Source of the DNA: Verrucomicrobiota bacterium
GTDB taxonomy: Bacteria > Verrucomicrobiota > Verrucomicrobiia > Limisphaerales > UBA1319
Direction of reading: 5' to 3'
DNA length: 64,000 bases
Assembly (NCBI GenBank): GCA_022709905.1
Contig: JAKLHY010000035.1
Coordinates: 1-64,000, forward strand
The notes under the pieces were generated by a model. It did not search any database and had not been told where the DNA came from. It saw only the letters and a list, made by a program, of their open reading frames with translations. This document shows, piece after piece, positions 61,014 through 64,000 of the stretch (position 1 is the first letter of the stretch; each line of letters begins with the position of its first letter). A program made the translations under genes and the position numbers.

Positions 61014-62018
61014 ATGGCGGCAAAAACGAAGTCATCAAAACACATCCATCATTTGCCAGCGCCGCGGTCACGGAAACCCGAGGTTTCGTCAGATGAATCG
61101 GATGGCGAACTGGCCAGACTGGACAAAGTGGAGGTGGCAGTGCCCCGGGAAGAGCAGGTGTCGGAACCGGCGCCTGAGCGGACCCGGTCGGCGTATGATG
61201 GGGACACTGCGATCAAGCTGTATTTGCGGGAGATTGGCCAGGTCAAGTTACTGACGCCTCAGGAGGAAGTCGAACTGGCGGCCCGGATCAAGAAAGGGGA
61301 CAAGAAGGCTCGCGAGCAGATGATCAAGGCCAACCTCCGTCTGGTGGTGAAAATCGCCCACGACTACGAAGGCCTGGGGTTGCCTTTGCTGGATCTGATC
61401 AGCGAGGGAAACATCGGACTGATGAAGGCGGTGGAGCGGTTTGATCCCGCCAAGGGCGGGAAGCTGTCGACCTACGGCGCCTGGTGGATCAAGCAATCCA
61501 TCAAGCGCGCGCTGGCCAATCAATCGAAGACCATACGTTTGCCGGTTCATTTGGTGGACAAGATTTCGAAGATGCGCCGTGTTTCCTTGCGATTGCAGGA
61601 GGACATGGGGCGGGAGCCGACAGACGACGAGTTGGCGGAGGAACTGGGCATGACCGCGTCGCGGGTGGCGCAACTTCGCAATGCGGCCATACGTCCGGCC
61701 TCGCTGGACGCGCCGATTGGCAATGACGATTCGAACAATTTCTCGGAGGTGGTGGAGGACGAGAACGCCTTTACACCCTACGAGCAGTTGGAGGAAAAGA
61801 CCGTCACCAAGATGCTGCAGGAGATGGTCAAGACTCTTGATCCGCGCGAAGCCACCATTTTGCGATACCGATTTGGCCTGGATGGGGGGCCGGAAAAGAC
61901 GCTGGAAGAGGTGGGCGCCCGGTTTGGCGTGACCCGGGAGCGGGTTCGCCAGATTCAGAACATCGCGCTCAACAAACTGCGCAAGATGATCCAAAAACTG
62001 GAAGCAGTCCGGAAGTAA
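61014..62018 (+). CDS. rpoD: RNA polymerase sigma-70 factor (RpoD/SigA type)
   Basis: 334 residues from ATG 61014 (GTG/ATG options slightly upstream). Regions 1.2 (DTAIKLYLREIGQVKLLTP), 2 (NLRLVVKIAHDYEGLGLPLL, STYGAWWIKQSIKRALANQ), 3 and 4 (GPEKTLEEVGARFGVTRERV) are complete. Region 1.1 and the long non-conserved region of E. coli RpoD are missing; the ~55 N-terminal residues are basic then acidic. So it is either a compact primary sigma or a group-2 factor. The stop is six bases before apt, which suggests a joint transcript. The structured region 60788-60960 lies upstream. Confidence 0.9.
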   Translation: MAAKTKSSKHIHHLPAPRSRKPEVSSDESDGELARLDKVEVAVPREEQVSEPAPERTRSAYDGDTAIKLYLREIGQVKLLTPQEEVELAARIKKGDKKAREQMIKANLRLVVKIAHDYEGLGLPLLDLISEGNIGLMKAVERFDPAKGGKLSTYGAWWIKQSIKRALANQSKTIRLPVHLVDKISKMRRVSLRLQEDMGREPTDDELAEELGMTASRVAQLRNAAIRPASLDAPIGNDDSNNFSEVVEDENAFTPYEQLEEKTVTKMLQEMVKTLDPREATILRYRFGLDGGPEKTLEEVGARFGVTRERVRQIQNIALNKLRKMIQKLEAVRK

Positions 62019-62024
62019 CCTGTT

Positions 62025-62555
62025 ATGAGCGCCATTTCTTTGGATCAACTCCGGGCGGCCGTTCGAAACATTCCGGATTTTCCCCAATCGGGCATTCAGT
62101 TTAAGGACATCACGCCGGTGTTGGGCGATGCGGTTCTTTTCTCAGCGTTAATCGACCATGTTGCCGCTCCTTATCGACCGGGAGACGTGGATGTGGTGGT
62201 CGGCATTGATGCACGGGGTTTCATTTTGGCCGCGGCGACCGCCTATCGTTTGCAGGCGGCCTTTGCGCCTGTCCGGAAAAAGGGCAAGCTGCCTTACCAG
62301 ACCCTCGAGCAAAGCTACGATCTTGAATACGGATCGAACACCGTGGCCATGCATGCAGATGCCATTCGGACGGGTCAGAGGATCCTGCTCGTGGATGATT
62401 TGCTGGCCACAGGCGGCACAGCCGGCGCCTCGGCGTCGCTCATTGAGCGGCTCGGGGGGCGCATCATCGAGGCTGTATTCTTCATCGAACTGGCGTTTCT
62501 CAACGGGCGATCTAAGCTGCAGGGTTTTCCGGTGCGCACCTTGGTGGCTTTTTGA
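62025..62555 (+). CDS. apt: Adenine phosphoribosyltransferase
   Basis: 176 residues. Makes AMP from adenine and PRPP (purine salvage). Type I PRTase motif RILLVDDLLATGGTAGAS near residues 122-139; family segments IPDFPQSGIQFKDITPVLGD at the start and GIDARGFILAAATAYRL, FAPVRKKGKLPYQTLEQSYDL follow. The length is normal. It directly follows the sigma-factor gene by six bases. Confidence 0.96.
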   Translation: MSAISLDQLRAAVRNIPDFPQSGIQFKDITPVLGDAVLFSALIDHVAAPYRPGDVDVVVGIDARGFILAAATAYRLQAAFAPVRKKGKLPYQTLEQSYDLEYGSNTVAMHADAIRTGQRILLVDDLLATGGTAGASASLIERLGGRIIEAVFFIELAFLNGRSKLQGFPVRTLVAF

Positions 62556-62743
62556 CTGGCAGCCCAGGGCGTAGCTAGAATAGGACGCACGACGGACGTG
62601 GTTGGCGATTTCAACATCCTCAAGGCCAGACTCTTACTGCGAAGTAGCCTTGCCTCGGTTAGTGTTTTGGCATTCGCCGAATTGACAGTACCGAAATTAG
62701 CGGTATCGGAGGCCAGGAGGCATCTCAAGAATTGGCATGCGCT

Positions 62744-63631
62744 ATGATCAGGCATTACCGGGTTGAGGATTACCATCTCGCGGCCACGCTATCATCGGGC
62801 CAGGCGTTCCGATGGCGTCGGCTGGGCGACGGTTGGGAGGGAGTGATTGGAGGACGCTGGGTTCTATTGCGTCAGGCGGGCAACATCCTGGAAGCAATGA
62901 CTGCGGGACCCTGTTCCGATTGGGAGTGGCTGGAACGGTATTTGCAGTTGAATGTTCGGCTTTGCGACATCCTTCGGATGTTTCCTAAGGACATCCTGCT
63001 GCAAGAGGCGGTGCGGGCCTGGAGGGGGCTGCGTCTGCTGCGGCAGGATCCTTGGGAGTGTCTGGCGTCCTTTCTTTTGTCATCGAACAAGCAGATCACG
63101 CAGATCGAGCAGATTGTGAGCGAGTTATGTGGGCGTTGGGGGGATCCGGTTCTGGTTCCGCCGGATCATGAACCGACGTGGAGTTTTCCGGCTCCGGAGC
63201 GGCTGGCCTGCCGCACAGAGGGGGAGTTGCGGGCCTGCAAAATGGGATTTCGGGCGCCTTATCTCCTCGAAGCCGCTCGCCAGGTCAGGGAAGGGAAGGT
63301 GGATATAGGGGCGTTGTCGAGCCTGGACTATGAGGCGGCGCGGCAGGAGTTACTGCGGTTGAAGGGGGTGGGAGAGAAGATCGCGGACTGCGTTTTGCTG
63401 TTTTCGGTTGGATTTTTGGAGGCCTTTCCTGTGGATGTCTGGATTCGGCGGGAATTGGCGCGTCACTTTTTTTCGGGTCGATGTCCTTCGGATCGGGAGT
63501 TGCGCCGTTTCATTCGGGATTTTTTTGGGCCTGCGGGGGGGTATGCGCAACAGTATTTATTTCATCATGCCCGGAGTGGAAAAAAGACGGGCGCTGATTC
63601 AGCGCCCGCCCAACCCAAACAACCGAACTGA
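62744..63631 (+). CDS. 8-oxoguanine DNA glycosylase (OGG1 type)
   Basis: About 295 residues from ATG 62744; a TTG at 62732 is in frame four codons earlier. Removes 8-oxoguanine from DNA. The N-terminal OGG domain starts YRVEDYHLAATLSSGQAFRW, matching the eukaryote-type SGQ-F-W pattern; the HhH-GPD core has SSNKQITQIEQIV and the hairpin LLRLKGVGEKIADCVLLFS with the catalytic Lys, followed by the Asp in EAFPVDVWIRRELA. The C-terminal ~20 residues (KKTGADSAPAQPKQPN) are encoded across a GC hairpin (63589-63607). This type is less common in bacteria than MutM. It is on the same strand as apt, 188 bases downstream. Confidence 0.9.
   Translation: MIRHYRVEDYHLAATLSSGQAFRWRRLGDGWEGVIGGRWVLLRQAGNILEAMTAGPCSDWEWLERYLQLNVRLCDILRMFPKDILLQEAVRAWRGLRLLRQDPWECLASFLLSSNKQITQIEQIVSELCGRWGDPVLVPPDHEPTWSFPAPERLACRTEGELRACKMGFRAPYLLEAARQVREGKVDIGALSSLDYEAARQELLRLKGVGEKIADCVLLFSVGFLEAFPVDVWIRRELARHFFSGRCPSDRELRRFIRDFFGPAGGYAQQYLFHHARSGKKTGADSAPAQPKQPN
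63589..63607 (+). terminator. GC hairpin at the 3' end of the OGG1-type gene
   Basis: GGGCGCTGATTCAGCGCCC is an almost perfect palindrome lying within the last codons of the glycosylase gene. No T-run follows, so it is a weak terminator candidate; it could also be a short repeat captured by the reading frame. Confidence 0.35.
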
Positions 63632-63882
63632 CCTCGCTTTATTTCCGACTGGCGGAGGAACCAGGGTGGAACAACGATCCTGTGTTTCGCTTCAACACAC
63701 TGGAATGAACGACATGGGTTTCGACCCAGTCTTTTGATTTCCGTTCAAAAACCGTCCCAGGAGAAAGACGGCCAAAGACCGGAACGGTTATCGAGGAGGG
63801 GCAGCCTGATACTTCAGGCTTGCCCGCGGGCTGGGAAGTCTGTTGGAATCCGGTCGGCGCGATGCGCCATTGATCTGGGTCC

Positions 63883-64000
63883 ATGCAAGACTACCCCAAA
63901 CACTACTGTGGACTGTTCGGCATCTACGGCCACCCGAATGCGGCCGAGTTAACGTATTATGGTCTTTACGCTCTCCAGCATCGCGGGCAGGAGAGCGCGG
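63883..64000 (+). CDS. purF: Amidophosphoribosyltransferase (PurF), N-terminal part
   Basis: Only the first 39 codons are in the window. After a short propeptide (MQDYPKHY) the frame gives CGLFGIYGHPN, with the catalytic N-terminal Cys that is exposed by processing, and then ALQHRGQESA, the glutamine-binding segment. This is the canonical enzyme for the first step of purine synthesis. It contrasts with the paralogue at 42975, which has Gly in place of the Cys. The gene runs off the right edge. Confidence 0.9.
   Translation, partial: MQDYPKHYCGLFGIYGHPNAAELTYYGLYALQHRGQESA

Noticed and set aside
62580..62743. Small open frame between apt and the glycosylase, ending at an ATGA overlap
   Set aside because: Too short, with no start codon or ribosome-binding site that stands out. 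It may be part of a leader.

Overview
The window looks like a chromosomal segment of a GC-rich, free-living member of the Verrucomicrobiota, probably near the Pedosphaerales/Limisphaerales. This is inferred from content, not from a marker-gene tree. The hints are many secreted carbohydrate-active proteins, an H/X-type prepilin with the FTLIELLVVIAIIAILAG signature, secreted proteins ending in an FYRLR-type tail, a hydrazine-synthase-alpha-like multiheme protein fused to a sulfatase-modifying-factor domain, a PurF paralogue without its glutaminase cysteine, and a PEP-CTERM-like protein.

Layout. 1-8.1 kb: a Tat-exported sugar isomerase-like protein, a decayed RND transporter fragment abutting a 271-bp palindromic element, a secreted glycosidase-like protein and the large cytochrome/SUMF1 fusion. 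8.2-13.6 kb: housekeeping genes (yqgE, coaX, trpA, manC) and a secreted beta-propeller dihaem protein. 13.7-15.5 kb (minus): nth and a cysA-like ATPase overlapping by four bases. 15.7-24.8 kb: secreted polysaccharide-active proteins, avtA, a glyoxalase-fold gene, a GH16, and a stretch of gene debris with a truncated REP-associated transposase. 24.9-26.3 kb: an orphan MttB-like methyltransferase.

26.6-38.6 kb is an L-arabinofuranoside utilisation locus. On the minus strand run araB, galM, an SSS symporter, GH51 and GH127. Divergent from them is a XylR/AraC-type regulator, followed by a prepilin-like gene. The enzymes release L-arabinose from arabinan or arabinosides, the symporter imports it, the mutarotase equilibrates its anomers and ribulokinase phosphorylates L-ribulose. 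The isomerase and epimerase (araA, araD) are not in the window. Tandem 14-bp direct repeats spaced by exactly 21 bp lie on both sides of the regulator gene, oriented toward both neighbouring transcription units. This is a strong candidate for a self-contained regulatory circuit.

38.7-44.4 kb: MarR regulator, B12-binding radical SAM enzyme, bifunctional acyltransferase/acyl-ACP synthetase, then the Cys-less PurF paralogue. 44.4-57.1 kb: a large hybrid histidine kinase, a GH78-like rhamnosidase, a probable ribose-salvage operon (ADP-ribosylglycohydrolase family protein, GRP-type sugar transporter, ribokinase) and an acyl-CoA dehydrogenase-like protein. 57.4-60.9 kb: tRNA-Lys(CTT), then a gene-poor stretch with AT-rich patches, palindromic repeats, a small membrane protein and a PEP-CTERM-like protein. 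60.8-64 kb: a candidate structured RNA upstream of a sigma-70 gene, then apt, an OGG1-type glycosylase and the start of canonical purF.

The most interesting signals are (1) the two regulatory repeat arrays around the arabinose regulator, (2) the PurF pair, (3) the nested long-range helices upstream of the sigma factor, (4) the MarR/radical SAM/Aas lipid-type operon and (5) several dispersed inverted-repeat elements sharing GGGTC ends, one of which carries the transposase remnant.
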